This document shows positions 17,301 through 24,610 of a stretch of 64,000 nucleotides of DNA, one piece after another. The DNA comes from Bryobacteraceae bacterium. GTDB taxonomy: Bacteria > Acidobacteriota > Terriglobia > Bryobacterales > Bryobacteraceae. The stretch spans positions 558,001-622,000 of the forward strand of contig JAWKHH010000003.1 in assembly GCA_041394945.1 (NCBI GenBank), in the 5' to 3' direction. Both the position numbers and the translations under genes were made by a program. Below the pieces are notes generated by a model. That model saw nothing but the letters and a program-made list of their open reading frames with translations, did not search any database and was not told the origin of the DNA. Every line of letters starts with the position of its first letter. The stretch's first letter is position 1.

Positions 17301-17801
17301 TTCGCGATGCGAGCAGCGGTGCGGGCGGACCTGAACAAGACAGACGAGGCGGCCAAGGACGCCGTGGAGGCGGTGACGCTCGATCCGGCGATGCGCAACG
17401 ACGAGGAGATCAGCAAGCGCGAAGTGCTGGCGCGCGCGGTGCGTCAGACGACCGTTCCGGTGGCGGGGAATGTGCCACGCGTGTTCGGCCACGTGGCGTT
17501 CGAGGCGCAAAAGGACGAGTTGCGCAAGGCGCTCGAGGCGCTGCGGACGCGCGGGTATCGCCCGGAGACGGGAATCGAAGTGGTGGGCGAAAAGGCTCCG
17601 GTGCGATCCGAAGTGCGGTACTTCCGGAAGGACTGGGAGGACAAAGCGACGGAACTGGCGGATCTGCTGGCGTCGCTCGGGGTGCCGGCGCGGCCGGTGT
17701 TCGCGGGATCGCGGGACGGGGCTCCGGAGACGCTGGAGATCTGGATGGCGGCGCGGGGGCAGCCGTCGCCGGTTCAGCAGATGGCGCCGGGGAAGTATTG
17801 A
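14364..17801 (+). CDS. KGGTGRT ATPase - TIR-like - STAND NTPase - TM - TPR multidomain protein
   Basis: Domains in order: residues 1-310 are a MinD/ParA-like ATPase with FYSYKGGTGRT (Walker A 11-17), ADWDLEAPGLHRYF and VLIDSRTG (near 167). Residues 358-490 are a second TIR-like domain (VYFSFHTGDGDMVQTVRDRL through VYFVGPRGLS). Residues 505-830 are an AAA/STAND module with Walker A GDTGCGKT (near 537), Walker B LLLVIDQAEELFTH (near 629) and LVATRPDW. A single membrane helix lies at about 877-900. TPR repeats span 905-1010, and a conserved C-terminal domain ends the protein. The order resembles FxsT-like and other conflict-system proteins, where a STAND switch controls a TIR effector. No FxSxx-COOH peptide was found. 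It follows the TIR gene by 10 bases. Confidence 0.88.
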   Translation: MGQIITFYSYKGGTGRTMALANMAWLLASNGNRVLMADWDLEAPGLHRYFAPFLTDRGLEKTPGVIDVMVDFARQAVTPGERPDTWYKKLAQIDRMAVAINWRFPTVTDSRGNESRGYLEFIPAGQQTATYATRVNSFNWDNFYERLGGGEFINEIRKNLRDSYDYVLIDSRTGVSDTSGICTVQLPDKVVVCFTLNNQSIEGASVAARAILEQHGGAAKRFPVFPVPTRVDYSEDDRLNLRRDYAQRRFRKFLTFLPSGVTQEQYWNEVEVPYRALYAYEELLTPFGDKPGDPKSMLAAFERMARYVTGTEQRLKEMDFTEQERVRREFAVIPISADSITAERAMPAMPPPAPVAAEDPVYFSFHTGDGDMVQTVRDRLRSSGHDGVAGTTFENGRWGEEVPRRLGEARRFVYFVGPRGLSAWQRRELAFAAAEWRQARAAGRSFEIVAVILPHAHSGDLPTEFLRPNTVDFRSGLDARAAWEKLNRLMIEDSGSAAPLPAGSPFEEEDAAVLPNRDAEVLELARLVGGRERVVRLRGDTGCGKTSLIEAGLIPYLRRQAKPRWEVVSFRPGSDPFVAFAEAAQPLLRGGASSDPVSTTLQYGTSLATGTLTIHSFLQLALRQSPGAQLLLVIDQAEELFTHTQSKQRDRFLAALEAIPPDLPLTVLVATRPDWEWRAEQAAPRLATAPGMILPAAGPGRLDRRWARRVEEGGAEVRKQTVVDEALDSVLDGQKEQRLSALSRLSGGDVRVRDLPDNVIRTLDPFLANGLVSAHAASDPKDNTLHLEGEGQALWDFTMANNAALAWRAEALRSLQAGVDPPTVLSKEWYRFLDPAEIERWRIQEEVSSDPAATQTIPLSTKPVVSLPEPDRAQWWRSPWAIAAAVAIPLLLAAAIHFVQDHFLPGPPPLEVTSEMARKAFAAGAYQEAIKATDEWIQKDPTAEAYSLRAQSHWVRGELANAEEDFTNALGLDPRNARYFAMRAAVRADLNKTDEAAKDAVEAVTLDPAMRNDEEISKREVLARAVRQTTVPVAGNVPRVFGHVAFEAQKDELRKALEALRTRGYRPETGIEVVGEKAPVRSEVRYFRKDWEDKATELADLLASLGVPARPVFAGSRDGAPETLEIWMAARGQPSPVQQMAPGKY

Positions 17802-18047
17802 GCGGCGTCGTGACCGAAGCCATGGGGACTACGTCGAGGATCATGTCGAGGCGCGAACGGTGGGGGAGCGCGATCATAGCGAACTACAAGCGGCGATAGG
17901 GTCCGATTTCTTCGTGCGCCGCGCGGACCAGGGGCGCCTGGACGTACTCGACGCCGGGCCTCACGGAAGTGGCAGGCGGCGTTTTGAGCGTTCCCGGGAC
18001 GCCGATCGACTTTCCGCTCGCGGAAGTATTCGGGGCGCTCGACTGAG

Positions 18048-18902
18048 TCAGTAACTGGTGGCGCCGCGGAGGAATTTAAGTCCGTCCCAGGCGATGGTTT
18101 CGGGCGTGGGCGCCAGGTCGCGCCAGATGCAGGCCGCGGCGGCGATTTCCTTGATGGCGAAGCCGAAGCTTTCGATTACCAGATAGCCGTCGTAGTTCAT
18201 TGCCTTGAGACGGGCGACCACTTCTTCCCACTCTACGTGGCCGGAGCCGGGTGCGCCGCGGTCATTCTCGCAGGTATGGACGTGGAACAAGTGTCCGCCG
18301 GCGGCGGTGAGGCCTTCGCCCTGGCTCTTTTCCTCGATGTTGGCGTGAAATGTGTCGTATAAGATGCCGATGGCGGGGTGGGCCACTTCGTCGCAGAGCC
18401 GGGCGGCGTCGGCGGCGGTGTTCATCACGTAAGTTTCGAAGCGATTGAGCGGCTCGATCGCGATGCGGACTCCGGCGGCATGGGCGTAGTCGCCGGCGGC
18501 GCGGAGGGAGTCGACCATGTGGCTCCACTCGGCGGCGTTGCGGCGCCGGCCGGCGAGGTAGCCGACCGGACCGTGAAACGGGCCGACGAGAAGATTCGCT
18601 CCCATGGCCGCGGTGGCGTCGATGGCGCGCTCGAGGAATTCCGTACCGGCCTGCCGGGCCGCCGCGGACCCGGTGGCGAAGCAGCATTCCGAACTGGTGA
18701 AAGCCGAGCAGGCGATCACGCCGATGCCCTGGGCCTCGGCCTCGCGGCGGATCTCGGGCGCGAGGGCGGCGGCGACGCCGGCCCAATCGAAACGTGCGAT
18801 CTCGATTGCATCGAAGCCGCGGCCTTTGAGTTCCCCGATGAGGGGCAGGTTCGGACGGTCAAAGGCGGCGGTCCAGAGGAGAGTATTGACGCCGATTTTC
18901 AT
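18048..18902 (-). CDS. Xylose-isomerase-like TIM barrel, ketose 3-epimerase type
   Basis: 284 residues starting MKIGVNTLLWTAAFD. The metal ligands fall at E150 (IEPLNRFE), D183 (YDTFHANIEE), H209 (HVHTCEND) and E244 (VIESF), the spacing I recall for D-psicose/D-tagatose 3-epimerases. GAPGSGHVEW is also typical of that group. It should therefore epimerise a ketose at C3 using a divalent metal, although the substrate may differ. No export signal is seen. It lies 8 bases downstream of the cupin gene and is probably co-transcribed in a sugar-use operon. The stop is at 18048. Confidence 0.88.
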   Translation of the reverse strand: MKIGVNTLLWTAAFDRPNLPLIGELKGRGFDAIEIARFDWAGVAAALAPEIRREAEAQGIGVIACSAFTSSECCFATGSAAARQAGTEFLERAIDATAAMGANLLVGPFHGPVGYLAGRRRNAAEWSHMVDSLRAAGDYAHAAGVRIAIEPLNRFETYVMNTAADAARLCDEVAHPAIGILYDTFHANIEEKSQGEGLTAAGGHLFHVHTCENDRGAPGSGHVEWEEVVARLKAMNYDGYLVIESFGFAIKEIAAAACIWRDLAPTPETIAWDGLKFLRGATSY

Positions 18903-18910
18903 CGTGCGTC

Positions 18911-20125
18911 CTATTGGTGCTGGAGGCTGGCGGCGTCGGGATTGCCGGGGCCGAAGTGCTTCAGCATCACGAGGTCTTCGGTGGCGCTGGTGTTGGCGAC
19001 GACAACGCCGTTCGATGCCGCCTCGGCGGAAACGAACAGCTCATCCATGGTCATCTGGCCATAGCGGATGAGGCTCGGGGTTTCGACGGCTAGCTTGCCG
19101 ATGGTTCCGCGGCCCTGGGTGAGGATGAGGCCGTAGGCGGCGGCGTCCTTGATGGTGGCGGTGCGGCCGGGCGCGACGGTGAGTTCCTTGGCGGAGTAGT
19201 GGCCGGTGGAGTAGACGACCCACTTTTCGCTGTAGCCCGAGTCGGCCATGGCGGCGGGGTCAGACACCGGGCGCGGATGAAAGAGGCGGTTTTTCTGGAA
19301 AGTGGGATCGACGTTGGCCTCCCAGTCGAGCATCGAGAGGATGTAGTCGAGATCCTGGTGATGCTCGGGCGGCACGTCTTTCACGAGCAACTCCCAACCG
19401 ACGGCGCGGCCTTCGACCATCGACTGGAACATCGAGAAGACGTCGGAGTTGACTTGCGGCTCGTAGGTAACGAGGGAGCCGGGGGCGTGAAGGATGCCGG
19501 CGTCGATCTGCCAGCCGGTGCCGGGCTGGAGACGGTAGGCGCGGGAATGATCGAGGATGCCGTTGTCGCCTTCGTTCCAGCGCTCGAGGCAGCGGCGGAC
19601 GTCGTCCTGCGTGACGCCGGGTTCGAGGCCCATGAACGTGTAGGGGAAATTGTTTCCCTTGAAGTTATACTGCGGCGGAAAGTAGTAAGCTTCGGGCTTG
19701 CCTTTCTGGCCAACGCGGGAGGCGAATTCGTCGCTTTGGTGCAGGTGGTGGGGGATGGGACCGAGGTTATCGAAGAACTTGCAGAGCAGGTTCCACCCGC
19801 CTTGCCGGGCCATCACGCCGGCGCCGAGGAACATGTCGCCGGCGGTTTCGATGGCGTCTTTGAACAGCAGGCGTTTACCGTCGTGATCGATGTAGGAGAG
19901 TCCTTCGTCGGCGGCGGTGAGGGGGCCGTTGGCGGCCTTGGTGGTGGAGCAGAACCACCGCTCGTCGATGCCGCCGCGATGGCCTCCGAGGCAGTAGAGA
20001 TCGCGGGGATCGAGCTTGAGACGGCCTCCCGGCATCAGGAACGCGCGGGGGACCCAACAGGGGGCCATGCGAACGATGCCGCTGCCGGCGGCAAGGGCAT
20101 CGCGGACGAAGGTAGTGGTGGACAT
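18911..20125 (-). CDS. Cupin-fold, mannose-6-phosphate-isomerase-like protein
   Basis: 404 residues without a signal peptide. Putative metal ligands lie in PIPHHLHQSDEFA (about 125-137), and a second cupin-type segment is GTGWQIDAGILHAPGSL. A second beta-rich half (HYSAKELTVAPGRTATIKD and LAVETPSLIRYGQ) suggests a bicupin. Architecture and context next to a ketose epimerase suggest a sugar or sugar-phosphate isomerase related to class I mannose-6-phosphate isomerase, but the exact reaction is not shown by sequence. The promoter should lie in 20126-20190, facing away from the BON-gene terminator. Confidence 0.65.
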   Translation of the reverse strand: MSTTTFVRDALAAGSGIVRMAPCWVPRAFLMPGGRLKLDPRDLYCLGGHRGGIDERWFCSTTKAANGPLTAADEGLSYIDHDGKRLLFKDAIETAGDMFLGAGVMARQGGWNLLCKFFDNLGPIPHHLHQSDEFASRVGQKGKPEAYYFPPQYNFKGNNFPYTFMGLEPGVTQDDVRRCLERWNEGDNGILDHSRAYRLQPGTGWQIDAGILHAPGSLVTYEPQVNSDVFSMFQSMVEGRAVGWELLVKDVPPEHHQDLDYILSMLDWEANVDPTFQKNRLFHPRPVSDPAAMADSGYSEKWVVYSTGHYSAKELTVAPGRTATIKDAAAYGLILTQGRGTIGKLAVETPSLIRYGQMTMDELFVSAEAASNGVVVANTSATEDLVMLKHFGPGNPDAASLQHQ

Positions 20126-20197
20126 CGATTCGATTCTAATCGACCGCCTCGTGTCCGTGTTCGGCGTCGCGATGAGCGCTCGGGCGAGAGAGAAAAC

Positions 20198-20227
20198 GAA
20201 GCCCGGTCCCTGGAGGAACCGGGCTTC
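20198..20227 (-). terminator. Rho-independent terminator downstream of the BON gene
   Basis: A perfect 10-bp stem, GAAGCCCGGT/ACCGGGCTTC (20198-20207 with 20218-20227), encloses a 10-base loop. Reading on the minus strand, the stem is followed by GTTTTCTC, a short T tract. It lies about 30 bases past the stop of the BON-domain gene. Confidence 0.75.
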
Positions 20228-20256
20228 GGGTGGTTCGGCGCGAGCGGGGGAAAAGG

Positions 20257-20829
20257 TCAGCCGCGGCGCAGTTCGGCGTCGGTGCGAAGGTTGTTCGTCA
20301 CCCTGAACACGCCTGAGACGCCGTTGGCGCGAATGTTGGCATGGTTGCGGTCGGCATCGTTCATCACGACGCCTTCGAGCGTCACCTCGCCGTTGCGCAC
20401 CAGGATGCGGATGGAGGGCTGAGCGCCCAGGCCGTAGCGGTCAAGCCCCGGAGCCCCGTAGATGGCGCGGAGCACGGCGAACCGGATCCGGTCGTCGTAG
20501 GGCGACAGCGGCAGCACTTCGATGTTGTTGACTACGTGGTTGACGCCCTCGATCCGCTTCACGACGTTCTCGGCGCTCGAGCGAAGCGTGGGCCGGGTGA
20601 CCTTGCCATACAGGGTGACGGCGCCGTCTTCGACCTTGTAGGCGAAGTTGTCGAACACGCCGTAGAACGGGAGTGTCACCAGTTCATGGCGGACCTTGCG
20701 CGCCAGCGTTTGCGCCGCGGCGGCCTGCTCGCCGGCAGCGGAAGTGGTTTGAGCCATCGCCAGCCAGGGGGCGGCCAACATCGCGCCCGCCAGCGTGAGT
20801 TTCGGTACTGCATTGAGGATCGATTTCAT
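20257..20829 (-). CDS. Secreted BON-domain protein
   Basis: 190 residues with a signal peptide ending near WLAMAQ. Two BON modules follow. The first is KVRHELVTLPFYGVFDNFAY, then DGAVTLYGKV and RIEGVNHVVNNIEVLPLS. The second is IRFAVLRAIYG, NGEVTLEGVVMND and SGVFRVTNNLR. BON proteins bind membranes or polymers in the periplasm and often respond to osmotic stress; in Acidobacteria many similar proteins are known only as BON-domain proteins. It is monocistronic, with its own terminator, and is preceded by an A/T-rich 40-base segment (20840-20920) that probably holds the promoter. Confidence 0.85.
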   Translation of the reverse strand: MKSILNAVPKLTLAGAMLAAPWLAMAQTTSAAGEQAAAAQTLARKVRHELVTLPFYGVFDNFAYKVEDGAVTLYGKVTRPTLRSSAENVVKRIEGVNHVVNNIEVLPLSPYDDRIRFAVLRAIYGAPGLDRYGLGAQPSIRILVRNGEVTLEGVVMNDADRNHANIRANGVSGVFRVTNNLRTDAELRRG

Positions 20830-20930
20830 TTTCTTTCTCCTTCCGACTTCATTTACGCGGCCCGGAAGAAGACAGTTTCGGCGCGGCGGCGCCTTTACGA
20901 AACATTTACGAATTGTTCAAGAAATGGAGA

Positions 20931-20964
20931 AAAGGCCGCTCCGCTGAGGTGCGGAACGGCCTTT
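20931..20964 (-). terminator. Hairpin terminator downstream of the rmuC-like gene
   Basis: A 14-bp stem with one mismatch (AAAGGCCGCTCCGC with GCGGAACGGCCTTT) has a 6-base loop, 26 bases past the rmuC stop. On the minus strand it is followed by TCTCCATTTCTTG, a weak T-rich stretch. Confidence 0.7.
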
Positions 20965-20989
20965 GCCGGGCAAGCGGTCGATCGGCTCT

Positions 20990-23900
20990 TCAGATACCGT
21001 CGGCGTGGGGCGCAGGCTCGGGCCGCACGGCGGAAGAGGCCGCCGGGGCGTCCTCGCCGGCCGATCGCGGCTCGGCGTCCGAGAGGGCGACTTTGAGTTG
21101 CGTGAGCGACTCCGAGGATTCCTCCTCCGATTCGCGGGCTTCCGCGCCGGCCGGCTCAACCGTTTCCGGCTGTTGCGCGGCCGCGGTTTCGGGCGCTGCC
21201 TCGGGGGGCGCGGCTTCGGGCGCAGCTTCGGATCGGGCCCCATCGGTCTCGGCCTCAACCGGCTCCGGCGCATCGACGGCCTCGGCTTCGAGGATCTGCC
21301 GCGGGGCGCGCGCCACTCGGTCGACCGGAGCAGGCGCAAACAGTTCCTGCTCGGAGCCGGCCTCGGTGGCGGCGAAGCGGCGGGCGCTCCGCAGGACCCG
21401 GTTCTCGAGCGTGCCGACGGCGTGGTTGTAGCACTCGACGGTGCGCGAGAGGTTGATCGTCACCGACTCCATCTCGGCGGCGAAACCGCACAGCCGCTCG
21501 TAGAGAGTGCGGCCCAGTTCGCGGACGGCGCGGGTCTGTTCGGCGAGTTGCTCCTGTTGCCAGCCGTGGCCCACCACTTTGAGCAGCGCGATGAGAGTGG
21601 CCGGCGAGGCGAAGTAAACCTGCGAGGCGGCGGCTTCCTCGACCAGCCCCGGGTCGCGCTCGAGGGCGGCCGACAGAAAGGCTTCATTCGGCACAAAGGC
21701 GACGCTGAACTCCGGCGTCCGGCCTTCGCGGCCGGCGGCTCCCCGCAAGTGGTCGACGTGGCCGCGAACGGACTGCGCGTGCTCTTCGAGCTTACGGTGG
21801 CGCTCTTCGTCGCTCGGCGCGCGGAGCGACTCGAGGTAGGCCCCGATGGGGGCCTTGGCGTCGATCGAGAGGAAACGTCCGCCCGGAAGCTGAACCGAGA
21901 GCTCGGCGCGATCGTTGTCGCCGCCGGCGGCGAACTCGCAGTATGGGCCGACGCCGGCCAGGTCGACAGCCTGACGGAGCGGCATGCCGTTCCAGCGGCT
22001 GGGGGCCGGAGCGCGGAGGGCGGTGACGAGTCCCTTGACCTGCGAACTGATGGCGTCGAGATCCTGGGCGCGGTTGCGGTCAATCTGATGCAGCGCGGCG
22101 TCGACGCGCTCGAGCGACTCGCGGAGCGGACGGACAGCGGCTTCGATGGCTTGCGGATCGTGGACCGGACCGGCGCCGGTCTGCGCCGGCTGGAGGGTCT
22201 GGATCTGGCGCAGGGCGGCCTGCGTCATTTCGAGCAGGACCTGCTGGTTTGCCTGGAACGCCTCGATGGAGGCGGCGCGGACCATGCCGGCCAGGCGCGC
22301 ATCGTTATCCTCGACCACGGCGAGCCGTTCCTGCATGAGGCGGCGGGATTCGCCGAGGCGGGCTTCGATCTCCGCGTTGGCTGCCTGGAGGCGGGTCAAC
22401 TCGCGGACGGCGGTGTCCTTCTCCTGGCGGGTGGACTCGGCCGCCTGTTTCACTTCGAGCAGGCGCGCGTCGAGATCCTCGAGCTTGTCGATGAGGGCGT
22501 CGTGGGTGGTTTCGAGCCGGATGTTCTCCTCGCGGAGTTGGCGGGCCGAGAGCAGCGCTTCGTCGCGCTCCCGCTCGAGGTCCCCGTGCCGGCCGGCCGG
22601 GGAATCGGCGGGAACAACGGCATGTCCCTGCGCGGTGGCGCGGCTCTGCCAGGCGGCGCAAGCGGCTTCGAGCCGGGCGATTTCGGCGCCGAGCGCCTCG
22701 GACTCCTCAACGACGCGCGATGTTTCGGCGCGGGCGCCTTCGAGCTCGGCCCGGGTGCGCTCGACAGCCGCGCGGGCATCGTCGAGTTCGGCTTGCAGGG
22801 CGGCGGCTTCCTCGCGCACCACCTCCGCCGTCTGGGTCGCGTTGCCGGTGGCGGTGGCGAGTTCCTCGAGCCGCACCTGCTGCTGTTCGAACTGGGCGGC
22901 GAAGGCCTCGTTGGCCTCCGTGAGCCGGGCGTTTTCCTCCCGGAGAGCGGCCAGTTCCGCGGCCGGGGCCTGGTTCTGGGCGGCGGCGGTGAGGTCTTCA
23001 ATGCGGTTCTGGTGGATTTCCAACTGCGCGGCGAAGGCCTCGTTGGCGGCGGCGAGCCGGGCGTTTTCCTCATTGACCGCGGCCATGTCCGCGCCGCCGG
23101 CGGCCAGTTCCTCGAGCCGCAGTTGCTGGGCGTCGAGCTGGGCCGCGTAGGCGTCGTTGGCGGCGGCGAGCCGGGCGTTGTCGTCGCGGATGGCGGACAG
23201 CTCCGCTTCCATGGCGGCAAGCTGCTCCAAGCGCGCCCGCTGCGCCTCGAATTGGACGTTGTAGGCGTCGTTGGCGATGGCCAGCCGGGCGTTCTCCTCG
23301 CGCAGGACGGCGAGATCCGGGTTGGCGGCGGTGAGTTCCTCGAGGTGCAACTGCTGCGCTTCGAACTGAGCGGCGTAGGCGTCGTTGGCGGCCACGAGGC
23401 GCTCGTTTTCCTCCTCGAGCGCGGCCAGATCGGGGTTGGCCGAGGCGAGTTGTTCGATGCGGGCGCGTTGGGCCTCGGTTTCGAGGGCAAGGGCCTCGTT
23501 GGCGGCGGCAAGGCGAGCGTTCTCTTCGCGCCGGGCGGCCAGTTCTTCTCGCTGCGCGGCCAAACCGGCCTCGGCCGCGGCGAACTGCTCGAGGCGGGAT
23601 TGCTGCGTTTCGAACTGAGCGGCGTAGGCGTCGTTGGCGGCGGCCAGGCGCGCGACCTCTTCCTCGAGCGCGGCGACTCCGGCCGAGCCGGCGCCTTCGT
23701 CGGGGTGGGTCTGGCGCGATTCAAGCTGCGCGGCAAGCACTTCGTTGGCGGCGGCCAGACGCGCGTTCTCCTCCTGAAGCTCCGCCATGCCGGTTTGGAT
23801 CGCGGTCAAAGCGCCCTCGGCCGCGGCGCGGGCCTCGCGGGCCGTGACCGCTTCCTGCTGAGCGAGACCGACCTGTTCGAGGATGGCCGAGGCATCATCC

Positions 23901-24502
23901 CGCGCCCGGTCGAGCCCGGCGCGGGCGGCGGCCAGTTCGGCGGCGGCCTGGTCGCGTTCGGCCTCGAGCGCTGCCACCTGTTGGCGGGCCTGCTCGAGTT
24001 CGGCCTTCCCGGGGGCGCCGGCGGCGCCGAGCGGCGCTGCTTCGAGTTCGGCTTCGAGCGCCCGGACGCGGGCTTCCTGCTCGAAGACCTTCTCCGACCA
24101 GGCCTGCTTCAGCTGCTCGGTCGCCTTGTCCTGCGCCTGGATGGTGGCCGTCACCTTGAGCTCAGCCTGCCGGTGAATCTCGGCGACGCGGACGTCGAGT
24201 TCCTCGCGGGCGGCGCGCAACTCGTCGTTTTCGTCCTGGATGCGGGCGAGAATCTCGCGTTCCTGGCCCCATTCGCGCTGGATCTCGGAGATCCGCTCGT
24301 CCTTGGCGGAGAGCCTTTCCTCAAGAGCCACCCGCTCCTGCTCGGCCTCGGCCTTTCCCCGGGCGTAGAGCGCAGCGCGCTCGGAACGCAAGCTCGTCCA
24401 GCAGATGAGCCATCCGAACGCGACACCTACAGCGATCGCCATAGCAAGCCAAATCTGTTCCACGCAGTCAGAGCCTCCAGTTTTTCTCTGTGCGCTTTCC
24501 AT
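20990..24502 (-). CDS. rmuC: RmuC-family protein with a very large coiled-coil expansion
   Basis: A membrane helix at about residues 17-37 (IWLAMAIAVGVAFGWLICW) precedes roughly 740 residues of coiled coil. The RmuC domain spans residues about 785-1055: WNGMPLRQAVDLAGV, FLSIDAKAPIGAYLESL, PEFSVAFVPNEAFLSAAL, VYFASPATLIALLKVVGHGW. A Pro/Glu/Ala-rich tail of about 115 residues ends the protein. RmuC proteins limit DNA inversions and recombination and carry a nuclease-like fold. The family is usually 400-500 residues with a shorter coil, so this 1170-residue version is more than twice normal length. The membrane anchor plus long coil would hold the nuclease-like domain far from the membrane. It is flanked by its own terminator. 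Confidence 0.88.
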   Translation of the reverse strand: MESAQRKTGGSDCVEQIWLAMAIAVGVAFGWLICWTSLRSERAALYARGKAEAEQERVALEERLSAKDERISEIQREWGQEREILARIQDENDELRAAREELDVRVAEIHRQAELKVTATIQAQDKATEQLKQAWSEKVFEQEARVRALEAELEAAPLGAAGAPGKAELEQARQQVAALEAERDQAAAELAAARAGLDRARDDASAILEQVGLAQQEAVTAREARAAAEGALTAIQTGMAELQEENARLAAANEVLAAQLESRQTHPDEGAGSAGVAALEEEVARLAAANDAYAAQFETQQSRLEQFAAAEAGLAAQREELAARREENARLAAANEALALETEAQRARIEQLASANPDLAALEEENERLVAANDAYAAQFEAQQLHLEELTAANPDLAVLREENARLAIANDAYNVQFEAQRARLEQLAAMEAELSAIRDDNARLAAANDAYAAQLDAQQLRLEELAAGGADMAAVNEENARLAAANEAFAAQLEIHQNRIEDLTAAAQNQAPAAELAALREENARLTEANEAFAAQFEQQQVRLEELATATGNATQTAEVVREEAAALQAELDDARAAVERTRAELEGARAETSRVVEESEALGAEIARLEAACAAWQSRATAQGHAVVPADSPAGRHGDLERERDEALLSARQLREENIRLETTHDALIDKLEDLDARLLEVKQAAESTRQEKDTAVRELTRLQAANAEIEARLGESRRLMQERLAVVEDNDARLAGMVRAASIEAFQANQQVLLEMTQAALRQIQTLQPAQTGAGPVHDPQAIEAAVRPLRESLERVDAALHQIDRNRAQDLDAISSQVKGLVTALRAPAPSRWNGMPLRQAVDLAGVGPYCEFAAGGDNDRAELSVQLPGGRFLSIDAKAPIGAYLESLRAPSDEERHRKLEEHAQSVRGHVDHLRGAAGREGRTPEFSVAFVPNEAFLSAALERDPGLVEEAAASQVYFASPATLIALLKVVGHGWQQEQLAEQTRAVRELGRTLYERLCGFAAEMESVTINLSRTVECYNHAVGTLENRVLRSARRFAATEAGSEQELFAPAPVDRVARAPRQILEAEAVDAPEPVEAETDGARSEAAPEAAPPEAAPETAAAQQPETVEPAGAEARESEEESSESLTQLKVALSDAEPRSAGEDAPAASSAVRPEPAPHADGI
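22840..23790 (-). repeat. Tandem coding repeats of about 38-42 residues in the RmuC coiled coil
   Basis: At least seven imperfect units share the pattern E-N-A-R-L-A-A-A-N-(D/E)-A-(Y/F)-A-A-Q-(F/L)-E, followed by a heptad stretch ending L-E-E-L or I-E-Q-L. Unit boundaries fall roughly every 115-125 bases. Variation between copies is high enough that they are not recent duplications. Confidence 0.75.
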
Positions 24503-24582
24503 CGACTCCTGCCTAGCGCGAGATTAGGGTAAACCCGCGAGTTTTTTGGGCGGGAATGGGACTTCGCGCGGCTGACGAGGCC

Positions 24583-24605
24583 GGGTAGCGCGCACAATGC
24601 TACCC
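24583..24605 (-). terminator. Possible hairpin between the TPR gene and rmuC
   Basis: A perfect 7-bp stem GGGTAGC/GCTACCC has a 9-base loop, 6 bases past the stop of the TPR gene. No T tract follows on the minus strand, so it may be an mRNA 3'-end stabiliser or a weak terminator. Confidence 0.3.
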
Positions 24606-24610
24606 GCATC

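Noticed and set aside
17910..18046. Possible C-terminal fragment (GLTEVAGGVLSVPGTPIDFP, then a stop)
   Set aside because: A short plausible protein end without a start or family, following the TPR protein. Noted as a possible remnant only.
12983..18047. FxSxx-COOH precursor peptide or radical SAM maturase near the TIR genes
   Set aside because: No short frame ending in that motif and no CxxxCxxC radical SAM gene was found, so the locus is not called an Fxs RiPP cluster.
20963..24532. 1189-codon plus-strand open frame opposite rmuC
   Set aside because: It mirrors the coiled-coil gene; GC-rich third positions remove stops from the other strand. Its translation is Gly/Arg/Leu-rich without domains.
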